Notes under the pieces: model-generated | Databases searched by the model: none | What the model saw: the letters and a program-made list of their open reading frames with translations, nothing else | What the model was told of the DNA's origin: nothing | Shown here: positions 33,881 to 41,771 of the stretch, one piece after another | How positions within the stretch are numbered: the first letter of the stretch is position 1 | Layout: each line of letters opens with the position of its first letter | Made by a program: the position numbers and the translations under genes | Assembly: GCF_028767185.1 (NCBI RefSeq) | Contig: NZ_JARACK010000005.1 | Coordinates: 124,001 to 188,000, forward strand | Reading direction: 5' to 3' | Source: Mangrovimonas aestuarii | GTDB lineage: Bacteria > Bacteroidota > Bacteroidia > Flavobacteriales > Flavobacteriaceae | Length of the DNA: 64,000 nt

Positions 33881-35797
33881 ATGAAAACAAACATACTACT
33901 TACACTATTTCTACTGGGTTACACTTGCCTTCAAGCACAAAGCCACCAAACCAAAGTTGGCGATAAATTCTTCAAAAATTATTCATATGTTAAGGCAAGT
34001 GAGTTTTATGAAGAAGCTGTTAAGAAAGGGGACAGTAGCGAACACGTACTTACTCGTTTAGGTGATTGTTATTACAATAACTCTAATTCAGAAAAAGCTG
34101 CCTATTGGTACGGTGAAGCTGTAAACAAATATCCTGAAAATATTAATACGGAATATTACTATAAACTTTCTCAAGCTTTAAGAGGTAATGGTAATTATGA
34201 GGAAGCAATTAGTTGGTTGGAAAAATTTAAGGAAACCAACGCAGAAGATGACAGAATAAAAGGTTTTGATTTTTCTGATATCGAACTTTATAAAAAACTA
34301 ACTAACACAGATGAGGTATACGTAGAAACCGTTAACCTACCAATAAACTCGAAATTCTCAGATTTTGGAGCTTTTAAATATAAAGACCATGTTTATTTTT
34401 CTTCTGCAAGAAAAGGTGTAGACAAACTATATGGCTGGAATAATGAGCCATTCTTAGACATTTATCAGGTTAGTATTAAAAACGAAGAAGATGGCTACAA
34501 AGAAACCTATGGAACAGTAAAATCCTTTGATGCAAAAGGGGTTAATTCAGAGTTCCATGAAGCCAATATTACTATCACCAGCGATGGTCAAACTATGTAT
34601 TTTACTAGGGATAATGTTTCCAAAAGAAATAGATTAAAAACAGATAAAGATGGCACATCCCATTTAAAAATTTATAAAGCAAGCCTTGTTGATAGCGTAT
34701 GGGCTAATATTAAAGAATGTCCATTTAATGACAAGCTTTATTCATCAGGCCACCCTACTTTGAGTCCTGACGACAAAACCCTATACTTTGTTTCCGATCG
34801 TGAGGGTGGTTATGGACAAACAGACATATATAGGGTTTCTATCCATGATGATGGTACATATGGAGCTGTTGAAAACATGGGGCCAACAATAAACACAGAT
34901 GGCAAGGAAATGTTTCCTTTTGTTGCAAAGGACAGCACATTTTATTTCTCTTCAGACAGTAATTTAAGTTTAGGGTTTTTGGATATATTTAAATCGGATA
35001 TCCTTAAACAATCCAATGATCAACCACAAAACCTAGGAGCGCCTTACAACAGCGGTTTTGATGATTTCGCCTTTTCAATTAATCCAGAAGAAGGAATTGG
35101 TTATCTATCGTCCAATCGTTCTGGGGGGGAAGGAAGCGACGATATTTACCGTTTTATGGAATGTTTTCAAATGGTAGAAGGAACTGTGATCAACTCAAAG
35201 AGTTTAGACAGTTTATCTATGGCAACATTACAGTTAATTGATGAAGATGGTAGAATTGTTAAAGAAGTTCAAACAGATGAAAATGGCCATTATAACTTAA
35301 AGATAAAATGTAACAGTATTTATACCATCTTGGCCAAAAAAGAGGACTATAAAGAAACCTTCAAACCTATTTCAACAGACTTGAATAACAGGCATAAAAA
35401 TAATTTAGACTTTGGATTAATCCCTCTTATTGTTGAAGATGAAATAGTAATAAATCCTATATTCTTTGACTTTGACAAGTGGGATATTAGACCAGACGCC
35501 TCCTACGAACTGGAAAGTATTGTAGATGTAATGCGTTCACACCCTGGTATGGTAATTAAAATTGAATCGCATACAGATAGTAGAGGTCCCGATCAATATA
35601 ATTTAGCTCTTTCTGACCATCGTGCTAAATCTACAAGAGACTATTTATTATCAAGAGGAATTACTCCAGAACGAATTGAAAGTGCCATTGGGTATGGTGA
35701 AACTCAACCTGTTAATGACTGTACAAATGGAGTAAATTGTACTGAAGAACAACATCAAGCTAACAGACGCTCAAAATTTATTATCCTAAGGAACTAA
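33881..35797 (+). CDS. OmpA-family protein with PD40 propeller and TPR-like N-terminus
   Basis: A 638-residue protein: signal peptide (MKTNILLTLFLLGYTCLQA); TPR-like helices (about 25-130, FYEEAVKKGDSSEHVLTRLG); a PD40/WD40-like beta-propeller (about 150-430; repeated 'lSPDDKTLYFVSDREGGYGQ' and 'YLSSNRSGGEGSDDIYRF'); a carboxypeptidase-regulatory-like strand domain (about 430-510, DEDGRIVKEVQTDENGHYNL); and a C-terminal OmpA peptidoglycan-binding domain (about 525-638, FFDFDKWDIRPDASYEL, ESHTDSRGPDQYNLALS, ANRRSKFIIL). It is related in layout to PorE-type T9SS peptidoglycan anchors. It lies 11 bases after the SprF-like gene. Confidence 0.93.
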   Translation: MKTNILLTLFLLGYTCLQAQSHQTKVGDKFFKNYSYVKASEFYEEAVKKGDSSEHVLTRLGDCYYNNSNSEKAAYWYGEAVNKYPENINTEYYYKLSQALRGNGNYEEAISWLEKFKETNAEDDRIKGFDFSDIELYKKLTNTDEVYVETVNLPINSKFSDFGAFKYKDHVYFSSARKGVDKLYGWNNEPFLDIYQVSIKNEEDGYKETYGTVKSFDAKGVNSEFHEANITITSDGQTMYFTRDNVSKRNRLKTDKDGTSHLKIYKASLVDSVWANIKECPFNDKLYSSGHPTLSPDDKTLYFVSDREGGYGQTDIYRVSIHDDGTYGAVENMGPTINTDGKEMFPFVAKDSTFYFSSDSNLSLGFLDIFKSDILKQSNDQPQNLGAPYNSGFDDFAFSINPEEGIGYLSSNRSGGEGSDDIYRFMECFQMVEGTVINSKSLDSLSMATLQLIDEDGRIVKEVQTDENGHYNLKIKCNSIYTILAKKEDYKETFKPISTDLNNRHKNNLDFGLIPLIVEDEIVINPIFFDFDKWDIRPDASYELESIVDVMRSHPGMVIKIESHTDSRGPDQYNLALSDHRAKSTRDYLLSRGITPERIESAIGYGETQPVNDCTNGVNCTEEQHQANRRSKFIILRN

Positions 35798-35829
35798 TAC
35801 TAATACCAATAGTGAATAATCTAAACACT

Positions 35830-35859
35830 AAGAAGCCGCTGATTTCTCAGCGGCTTCTT
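35830..35859. terminator. Strong bidirectional terminator between the adhesin operon and CAP gene
   Basis: AAGAAGCCGCTG and CAGCGGCTTCTT form a perfect 12-bp stem with a 6-base loop. It lies between the OmpA gene and the convergent CAP gene. A T run follows in the plus direction only loosely. Confidence 0.85.
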
Positions 35860-35886
35860 CCTTTAAAATAGCAATATCCATATCCA

Positions 35887-36381
35887 CTATCGCTTTATAA
35901 ATATGTTTGTATAATACCACTTACCCTCTTGGTCTTGCTCTGCAGACATATCAAAATCAGTAAAATCGCCTTCTATGTTCTCTCTATGCGAATCACTATT
36001 TAACCAAGCATTAAACAACGATTCTGCAGAAGTGTAGCCATAAGCTACATTTTCGTTTACCTTAAGTGCAGAAGCATAACTCTTTAAATACTCTTCCCTA
36101 TCATAAAAATAATCATGAGAAACACTCTGAGTTTCTACCATATAATCTGTATGTGTGAATGCAGTACCTTTAATTACATCCATTACGTTAAGTACATTTA
36201 GCCCTAAACTAGCTCTGTAATCATTGATAAGATTTAAGGTTTGTAATTCGATATCTTTAGTCTCTGGTATTTCAAATTCTACCGAAACAGTATTTGAGTT
36301 GTCGTCTAAACTCTCAGTTGAGCAGGAAAATGTAAAGGTCACAAGAAGTGCCAACAAAACAAATTTTGTCAGTTGTTTCAT
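35887..36381 (-). CDS. CAP/SCP domain lipoprotein
   Basis: A 164-residue protein with a lipoprotein signal (MKQLTKFVLLALLVTFTFSC, Cys20) and a CAP (SCP/PR-1) domain at about 45-164: NLINDYRASLGLNVLNV, FTHTDYMVETQSVSHDYF, VNENVAYGYTSAESLFNAWL and NSDSHRENIEGDFTDF. The two His and two Glu-type residues of the CAP cavity are recognisable (HTDYM, NENVAY, SDSHRENI). Bacterial members are linked to stress and wall-associated processes but their chemistry is unsettled. It lies alone after the terminator. Confidence 0.88.
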   Translation of the reverse strand: MKQLTKFVLLALLVTFTFSCSTESLDDNSNTVSVEFEIPETKDIELQTLNLINDYRASLGLNVLNVMDVIKGTAFTHTDYMVETQSVSHDYFYDREEYLKSYASALKVNENVAYGYTSAESLFNAWLNSDSHRENIEGDFTDFDMSAEQDQEGKWYYTNIFIKR

Positions 36382-36551
36382 AACGTTGTAGGTTAAGCTT
36401 GTTTAGATTTGGTTGTATAAATCTACAAGCTATGACGAAACAACGTGTTAAATAAATGTTAAAATCGACGAAAAACATGTATTTCATCGAAATAAAAAAG
36501 CATTTCAACGCCTAAACTGCTTTTCGTCATTAAAATAAAACATTTTAACGA

Positions 36552-37205
36552 TTAAGGTGCAAGCCTCTGTTTAATCCAATTAAAATCGGTTTGAAGCGAA
36601 TATCTAACGCGATCGTGAAGACGGTTAGGCCTACCCTGCCAAAACTCGATTTCAACAGGCTTAACAATAAACCCTCCCCAATGTTCTGGTCTTGGAATTT
36701 CTATTTCTTTATATCGTTCTTCAAGTTTTTTCAATTCGTCTTCAAGAACGTCCCTACTCTTTATAACCGAGCTTTGTTGTGAAACATGGGCGCCTAATTG
36801 ACTTCCTTTTGGTCTGGTATCAAAATAACCATCACTAAGGTTTGCTGCTAGCTTTTCTGCTTTTCCTTTGATAATGATTTGTCTTTCTGCCCCTGGCCAA
36901 AAAAAAGAGAGACATACATTCGGGTTCGCTTCGATAGCTAGTCCTTTTTCACTGTTATAATTAGTGTAAAACACAAAGCCCTCGAAAGTATATCGTTTTA
37001 AAAGCACAATCCTACTTTTAGGAAAGCCATCAAGCCCTATTGTAGAAACTGTCATGGCATTGGTTTCATCTTCAGGAAAATGCTTATCTACCTCAATAAA
37101 CCATGCTCTAAAAAGTTCTAAAGGATTTTCTGGAGTGTCCTTTAACCTCAATTGTTTTTTCTCGTAGGATCGTCTGTAATTACTTAAATCGTGTTCTGTG
37201 TTCAT
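36552..37205 (-). CDS. pdxH: Pyridoxamine 5'-phosphate oxidase
   Basis: A 217-residue FMN enzyme that makes pyridoxal 5'-phosphate from PNP or PMP. The FMN-binding split-barrel signatures SRIVLLKRYTFEGFVFYTN, FFWPGAERQIIIKGKAEKL and the C-terminal EFWQGRPNRLHDRVRY (PLP-site Arg-x-His) are all present, and length and ending match E. coli PdxH. It is monocistronic, divergent from the SRPBCC gene 52 bases away. Confidence 0.97.
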   Translation of the reverse strand: MNTEHDLSNYRRSYEKKQLRLKDTPENPLELFRAWFIEVDKHFPEDETNAMTVSTIGLDGFPKSRIVLLKRYTFEGFVFYTNYNSEKGLAIEANPNVCLSFFWPGAERQIIIKGKAEKLAANLSDGYFDTRPKGSQLGAHVSQQSSVIKSRDVLEDELKKLEERYKEIEIPRPEHWGGFIVKPVEIEFWQGRPNRLHDRVRYSLQTDFNWIKQRLAP

Positions 37206-37257
37206 ATGTGCAAGTTACGGTGAATTTGAAAAATACTTATCTTTAGAGTGAAACATA

Positions 37258-37704
37258 ATGACTAAATCCAAAAAAATGAAGTTTTCCTGTACAATAGATA
37301 TTAACAAACCTGTTAATAAGGTTTGTGAGGTTTTTAAAGACCCTAACAACTTGGCATTAATTCAAAAAGGTTTTAAAAGTAAAGAACAATTAAGTGGAGC
37401 CCAAGGCAAAAAAGGGTCAAAATCGAAAATGATTTATGACAACATGGAACTTATTGAAACAATTTTGATTGACGACCTTCCAGACGAATTTGAGGCTCTT
37501 TACGAGCACAAATACATGACCAATACAATGAAGGTTCATATGATTCCTTTGACTGTTAATAGTACAAGATACGTGACTACTGTACACTATACTAAATTTA
37601 ATGGATTTGTTCCAAAAATAATTGCAAAAGTGTATCCTGGATTGTTTAAAAACCAAGTAAACAAGTGGCTTTGGAAGTTCAAGGAATTTACAGAAAATAA
37701 GTAG
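37258..37704 (+). CDS. SRPBCC/START-fold protein
   Basis: A 148-residue cytoplasmic protein without signal peptide. The pattern KKMKFSCTIDINKPVNKVCE, FKDPNNLALIQKGF, then beta-rich MELIETILIDDLPDEF and KVHMIPLTVNSTRYVTTVHY, closing with a C-terminal helix (FKNQVNKWLWKFKEFTENK), fits the helix-grip fold of SRPBCC proteins, in which the central cavity binds lipids or other hydrophobic ligands. The ligand is unknown. It is convergent with rnz with an 7-base gap. Confidence 0.8.
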   Translation: MTKSKKMKFSCTIDINKPVNKVCEVFKDPNNLALIQKGFKSKEQLSGAQGKKGSKSKMIYDNMELIETILIDDLPDEFEALYEHKYMTNTMKVHMIPLTVNSTRYVTTVHYTKFNGFVPKIIAKVYPGLFKNQVNKWLWKFKEFTENK

Positions 37705-37711
37705 CAAAAAG

Positions 37712-38617
37712 CTATATTTCAAAAACCTTGCCTGTAGTTGCTAATTCTACAGTATCAAAAACCGTTTCTGCCTCATGCCTAAAAGGTTCGATATCTTCAT
37801 AACGGGTAGAATAATGCCCTAAGATTAAGCGTTTTACTTTTGCTTGACTTGCTATTTTTGCTGCTTGTTTTGCAGTACTGTGCTTCGTGGGTTTTGCCAA
37901 TTTTTCGTGCTTATCCAAAAAGGTAGATTCATGGTATAATGCATCTACGCCTTTAATTATTGGAACAATAGCTTCGTTATAAGCTGTATCACTGCAAAAG
38001 GCGTAACTTTTACGTGAAGGGGGGGCTTTTGTTACAGAAGTGTTTTTGATTAGCCTGCCGTCTTCATTAACAACATCGTGGCCTTGCTTTAACTTTCTAT
38101 AATAAGCCATATCAATGTTGGCATCTTGTACTTTACCAATATCTAATTTGCGTTCCCCTATTTTTTCTCTGAACAAAAATCCATTGGTGTATACACGATG
38201 ATCTAACGGAATGGTGTGCACCTCTACTTTATCATCCTCAAAAATCAATTCAGACTCTTTTGATGACAGTTCATGGAAAATCAAAGGATAATTAGTCCAT
38301 GAATCGGCCAATTTCATTTGAAGTGTAATTACTTCCTTTAAACCTTTAGGTCCATAAATATGAAGCTCTGTCTCACGTGTTAATAAACGAAAAGTGGAAA
38401 TAAGGCCTACCAAACCAAAAAAATGATCACCATGTAAATGTGAGATAAAAATATGTTTTATCCTGTAAAATTTAACCCTGTACTTGCGTAATTGAACCTG
38501 AGTTCCTTCACCACAATCAATTAAAAAAACATGGTTCTTTATTTCAAGTACTTGAGATGTAGGATGGGTACTAATTCGTGGAGTAGCGCTATGACAACCT
38601 AAAATGGTGAGCTTCAT
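37712..38617 (-). CDS. rnz: Ribonuclease Z (tRNA 3' processing)
   Basis: A 301-residue metallo-beta-lactamase-fold enzyme. It has the zinc motif SHLHGDHFFGL (HxHxDH), FLIDCGEGTQVQLRKYRVK, DTAYN and RLILGHYSTRYEDIEPF, the usual RNase Z short-form elements. It cuts pre-tRNA 3' trailers. Its start codon is one base from the end of the STAS-like gene upstream (38619), so the two are translationally coupled and lie downstream of pyrB. Confidence 0.95.
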   Translation of the reverse strand: MKLTILGCHSATPRISTHPTSQVLEIKNHVFLIDCGEGTQVQLRKYRVKFYRIKHIFISHLHGDHFFGLVGLISTFRLLTRETELHIYGPKGLKEVITLQMKLADSWTNYPLIFHELSSKESELIFEDDKVEVHTIPLDHRVYTNGFLFREKIGERKLDIGKVQDANIDMAYYRKLKQGHDVVNEDGRLIKNTSVTKAPPSRKSYAFCSDTAYNEAIVPIIKGVDALYHESTFLDKHEKLAKPTKHSTAKQAAKIASQAKVKRLILGHYSTRYEDIEPFRHEAETVFDTVELATTGKVFEI

Positions 38618-38618
38618 G

Positions 38619-38951
38619 TTAAATCTCCAGGTCGCGCTCCATTTCCTCCATTTCTATGATATCGTATGCTTCTTGTAAAGTTGGAACCACTACAATTTCG
38701 TCTGGTGTCTCGTCAATATTAGCCTTATCAGAAACTATAACAAAAGAACGCTTTGTTCTCCTATGGTCGTTAGATATTTGTAAAAACTCAACAATATCCT
38801 GTAAGCCAACATCTTTAAGCGAATTAAGGTTTACAATTACATTGTCGTTTTTGAATTTTGGGTAGGATTCTTGAAGTCTTTGAACTAATTGAGGTACAGT
38901 AGCGCGTTCTTGGGTGATAATTGTAATGTTTCCGTCTTTATCAAAAATCAT
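38619..38951 (-). CDS. STAS-like small protein between pyrB and rnz
   Basis: A 110-residue protein beginning MIFDKDGNITIITQERATVP, with alternating strands and helices (QLVQRLQESYPKFKNDNVIV, DIVEFLQISNDHRRTKRSF) that resemble a STAS-type anti-sigma antagonist fold, ending in acidic DIIEMEEMERDLEI. The family has no assigned role; in related genomes it is often mis-named ribonuclease Z because it abuts rnz. Gaps of 3 bases to pyrB and 1 base to rnz point to one transcription unit. Confidence 0.65.
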   Translation of the reverse strand: MIFDKDGNITIITQERATVPQLVQRLQESYPKFKNDNVIVNLNSLKDVGLQDIVEFLQISNDHRRTKRSFVIVSDKANIDETPDEIVVVPTLQEAYDIIEMEEMERDLEI

Positions 38952-38954
38952 AAT

Positions 38955-39884
38955 TTACTTTTTTATTTTGGAAGCTAATAAATAAATAACAGCCATTCTT
39001 ACTGCCACACCATTTTCTACTTGGTCTAGAATTATGGCTTGGTCAGAATCGGCCACATCACTCGTGATCTCAACACCACGATTAATAGGTCCGGGATGCA
39101 TTATTGTAATTTCTTTATCAAGTTCCTCCAACAAGGCTTTATTTACCCCAAACTGTTGGGTGTACTCCCTAGTAGTTGGAAAATAACTGATATCCATCCT
39201 CTCATTTTGTACACGTAGCATGTTTGCAACGTTACACCAATTTAATGCTTTTTTTAGATTTGTTTCAACTTTTACTCCTAATTTATCTATGTACTTTGGT
39301 ATTAAAGTTTTAGGTCCACAAACCATAACATTTGCTCCTTGTAATTGCAACGCAAATATATTTGACAAGGCCACTCTACTATGAAGAATATCCCCTACAA
39401 TCACAACATTTTTCCCCCCTACTTCCCCTAACCTTTCTCTGATAGAATAGGAATCCAACAAGGCTTGGGTAGGATGTTCATGTGCTCCATCACCGGCATT
39501 TACTATGCTGGCATTGACGTGTTTGGAGAGAAATATTCCAGCACCTGGATTAGGGTGACGCATAACCACCATATCCACTTTCATTGAAAGTATATTATTA
39601 ACTGTGTCAATTAATGTCTCCCCCTTTTTTACAGAGGATTGGGCGGCAGAGAAGTTTATAACATCTGCAGACAATCGCTTTTCTGCCAGTTCAAATGATA
39701 GTTTGGTTCTTGTCGAGTTTTCAAAAAACAGATTTGCTATGGTAATATCCCTGAGCGAAGGAACTTTTTTTATGGGGCGATTAATTACCTCTTTAAAATG
39801 ATCTGCAGTTTCAAAAATCAATTGAATATCTTCTGGCTTTAGATATTTAATTCCTAATAAGTGGTCTACACTTAACTCGCTCAT
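38955..39884 (-). CDS. pyrB: Aspartate carbamoyltransferase, catalytic subunit
   Basis: A 309-residue enzyme making carbamoyl-aspartate, the committed step of pyrimidine synthesis. The carbamoyl-phosphate motif FFENSTRTKLSFELAEKRL (STRT) and the catalytic HPTQALLDSYSIRERLG, MRHPNPGAGI and IMHPGPINRGVEI blocks are all complete. It lies 6 bases after pyrR and 3 bases before the STAS-like gene. No pyrI regulatory subunit is next to it, so regulation is likely at the level of transcription through PyrR. Confidence 0.97.
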   Translation of the reverse strand: MSELSVDHLLGIKYLKPEDIQLIFETADHFKEVINRPIKKVPSLRDITIANLFFENSTRTKLSFELAEKRLSADVINFSAAQSSVKKGETLIDTVNNILSMKVDMVVMRHPNPGAGIFLSKHVNASIVNAGDGAHEHPTQALLDSYSIRERLGEVGGKNVVIVGDILHSRVALSNIFALQLQGANVMVCGPKTLIPKYIDKLGVKVETNLKKALNWCNVANMLRVQNERMDISYFPTTREYTQQFGVNKALLEELDKEITIMHPGPINRGVEITSDVADSDQAIILDQVENGVAVRMAVIYLLASKIKK

Positions 39885-39890
39885 AATTCT

Positions 39891-40433
39891 TTATTGGTTA
39901 TTAATTAAGTAAACAGTGTCCTCATCTTCATGCTCCTGCCACTGTACAATTACTTTTTCCTGATTAATTACATCTACTTGACGGCCACAATAATCTGGCT
40001 GAATTGGTAAATGTCTACTAAAACGTCTATCTATTAAAGTAAGAAGTTCAATTTCATTTGGACGACCAAAAGACTGAATTGCTGTTAGGGCAGCTCGAAT
40101 ACTTCGCCCAGTATAAAGTACATCGTCAATAAATACAACATTTTTATCTTCAACAATAAAATCAATTTGCGTACTATTGGCTTCCAAAGGCTTGTCCCCT
40201 CTTCTAAAATCGTCTCTGAAAAATGTAATATCCAAATATCCCAATTTTAAATCCTTGATATTGTAATCTTCTTGAAGCATCTTGGCTAGCCTGTCAGCCA
40301 AAAAAGTACCTCTGGGCTGCAAACCAATAATTACAGTATCTTTAAAATTGTTGTGATTTTCAATAAGTTGACAAGCTAATCGATGAAGAATAATGTTGAC
40401 TTCCTTAGCGTTAAGTAAAAGTTTTTTACTCAT
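39891..40433 (-). CDS. pyrR: PyrR, bifunctional pyr regulator / uracil phosphoribosyltransferase
   Basis: A 180-residue type I phosphoribosyltransferase: the PRPP loop VVFIDDVLYTGRSIRAALTA (DDVLYTGRS), GLQPRGTFLADRLAKMLQ near the start and LLTLIDRRFSRHLPIQPDYC after it. PyrR binds pyr mRNA leaders in Gram-positives and also has UPRT activity. Its place ahead of pyrB and the hairpin 55 bases upstream of its start (40489-40529) fit a role in pyr regulation, which is unproven in Bacteroidota. Confidence 0.95.
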   Translation of the reverse strand: MSKKLLLNAKEVNIILHRLACQLIENHNNFKDTVIIGLQPRGTFLADRLAKMLQEDYNIKDLKLGYLDITFFRDDFRRGDKPLEANSTQIDFIVEDKNVVFIDDVLYTGRSIRAALTAIQSFGRPNEIELLTLIDRRFSRHLPIQPDYCGRQVDVINQEKVIVQWQEHEDEDTVYLINNQ

Positions 40434-40456
40434 AGAAATTCAAAAGTATAGGATTA

Positions 40457-40464
40457 CAAAGATA
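40457..40464 (-). promoter_or_regulatory. Candidate -7 promoter element for pyrR
   Basis: The minus strand reads TATCTTTG, a TAnnTTTG match 23 bases before the pyrR ATG. A second match, TACTTTTG at 40441-40448, is only 7 bases from the ATG. Either could start the pyr transcript; no TTTG -33 element is exact. Confidence 0.45.
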
Positions 40465-40488
40465 ATGGAAAATTTAAGACCTCTTACC

Positions 40489-40529
40489 AATCTTATTTAG
40501 AAAAGGGCGTACTTTTTCTAAATAAGATT
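40489..40529. promoter_or_regulatory. 16-bp perfect inverted repeat between cysteine desulfurase and pyrR
   Basis: AATCTTATTTAGAAAA at 40489-40504 and TTTTCTAAATAAGATT at 40514-40529 are exact reverse complements with a 9-base loop. It lies 20 bases past the desulfurase stop codon and 56 bases upstream of pyrR. It has no good T run, so it may be a weak terminator for the desulfurase gene or a regulatory hairpin for the pyr operon. Confidence 0.6.
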
Positions 40530-40548
40530 TTAGTATTTCACTAAATGA

Positions 40549-41691
40549 CTACTCTAAAAAAGATGTCAAAACATCAATCACATAATCTACTTCTTCTTTT
40601 GTATTAAAATGGCTTAGAGAAAAACGAACGGATGGCTTTTTTAGATCCTCTTCACTTAATATTGTTGCAAGTACATGTGATCCCGTAGAACTCCCACTTT
40701 GACAAGCACTTCCTCTGGAACAGGCTATACCTTTTAAATCGAGCTGAAAATCTAGTATTTGAGCCTTTTCTGGTGGTATTGGCAAACAAGCATTAATTAC
40801 GGTATAGGTACTACTTACCGTATCTGCACAACATCCATTAAAAGTTATCCCCTGAATGTTTTCCTCAAGTTGATTTATAAAATAGGTTTTTAGCTCTAAA
40901 ACCTTTTGCTTATCTTCTTCTAAATGTTCATATGCCAATTTTAAAGCTGTTTCCAAACCAGCAATGTTATGGATAGATTCTGTTCCTGCTCTATAGCCAC
41001 GCTCCTGCTCACCTCCAAAAATTAATGGTTTTAACCCAGAGTCTCTTCTTATATAAGCAAACCCAACACCCTTGGGACCATGAAACTTATGGGCACTTAC
41101 TGCCATAAAATCTATTGGAATATCTTGAACATCAATTTTAAAATGTCCAACCGATTGAACAGTATCACTGTGAAACAGGGTATTGTAGGTTTTACATAAA
41201 TCAGCTACTCGTTTTAAATCAAGTAAATTACCAACCTCATTGTTAACATGCATTAAACTCACCAAGCTTTTTACAGGATTATTTAATAAGAGCTCTAAAT
41301 TTTGATAATCTATTACTCCTCCTTTTGTTAGGTTCACATACTCAACCGTAATACCATACTCTTTTTCTAACTGCTCTGCTGTGTGTAATACAGCATGATG
41401 CTCAATTCTAGAGGTTATTATACGTTTAACATCTAAATCTCTAACCGCACTTCTCAAAGCCAAGTTATCTGCTTCTGTACCTCCAGATGTAAATACAATC
41501 TCCGAAGGATTAGCGTTCAACAACTTCGCAATTGTTTTACGGGATTGTTCCAACAATGACTTGGACGACCTACCAAAACTATGGGTAGATGAGGCATTCC
41601 CATAATTGTTAATCATAACCTGAGTCATTCGTTCTATGACCTCTTTTCTCATTGGCGTAGTCGCCGCATTATCGAAATAAACCTGTTTCAT
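40549..41691 (-). CDS. Cysteine desulfurase (NifS/IscS-like, PLP-dependent)
   Basis: A 380-residue class V aminotransferase. It has the PLP-binding block with lysine VSAHKFHGPKGVGFAYIRR, the FDNAATTPMRKEVIERM start, TSGGTEADNLAL, and the catalytic cysteine loop SRGSACQSGSSTGSHVL near the C-terminus (an extended loop as in IscS/NifS). It moves sulfur from cysteine to Fe-S assembly or tRNA thiolation. A promoter with a very short leader is at 41697-41704. It is monocistronic and divergent from the TSP3-like lipoprotein. Confidence 0.93.
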   Translation of the reverse strand: MKQVYFDNAATTPMRKEVIERMTQVMINNYGNASSTHSFGRSSKSLLEQSRKTIAKLLNANPSEIVFTSGGTEADNLALRSAVRDLDVKRIITSRIEHHAVLHTAEQLEKEYGITVEYVNLTKGGVIDYQNLELLLNNPVKSLVSLMHVNNEVGNLLDLKRVADLCKTYNTLFHSDTVQSVGHFKIDVQDIPIDFMAVSAHKFHGPKGVGFAYIRRDSGLKPLIFGGEQERGYRAGTESIHNIAGLETALKLAYEHLEEDKQKVLELKTYFINQLEENIQGITFNGCCADTVSSTYTVINACLPIPPEKAQILDFQLDLKGIACSRGSACQSGSSTGSHVLATILSEEDLKKPSVRFSLSHFNTKEEVDYVIDVLTSFLE

Positions 41692-41696
41692 ACGAG

Positions 41697-41704
41697 CAAA
41701 AATA
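41697..41704 (-). promoter_or_regulatory. Promoter of the cysteine desulfurase with almost no leader
   Basis: The minus strand reads TATTTTTG and the ATG follows only 5 bases later. A CTTG at 41724-41727 sits exactly 19 bases upstream, matching the TTTG-N19-TAnnTTTG layout with one mismatch. Transcription would begin at or next to the start codon. Confidence 0.65.
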
Positions 41705-41771
41705 GACCAAATAAAATAATTTTCAAGATGACATCATATAAATTGAGTTTTCTCTTATTTTTGCTCTAATT

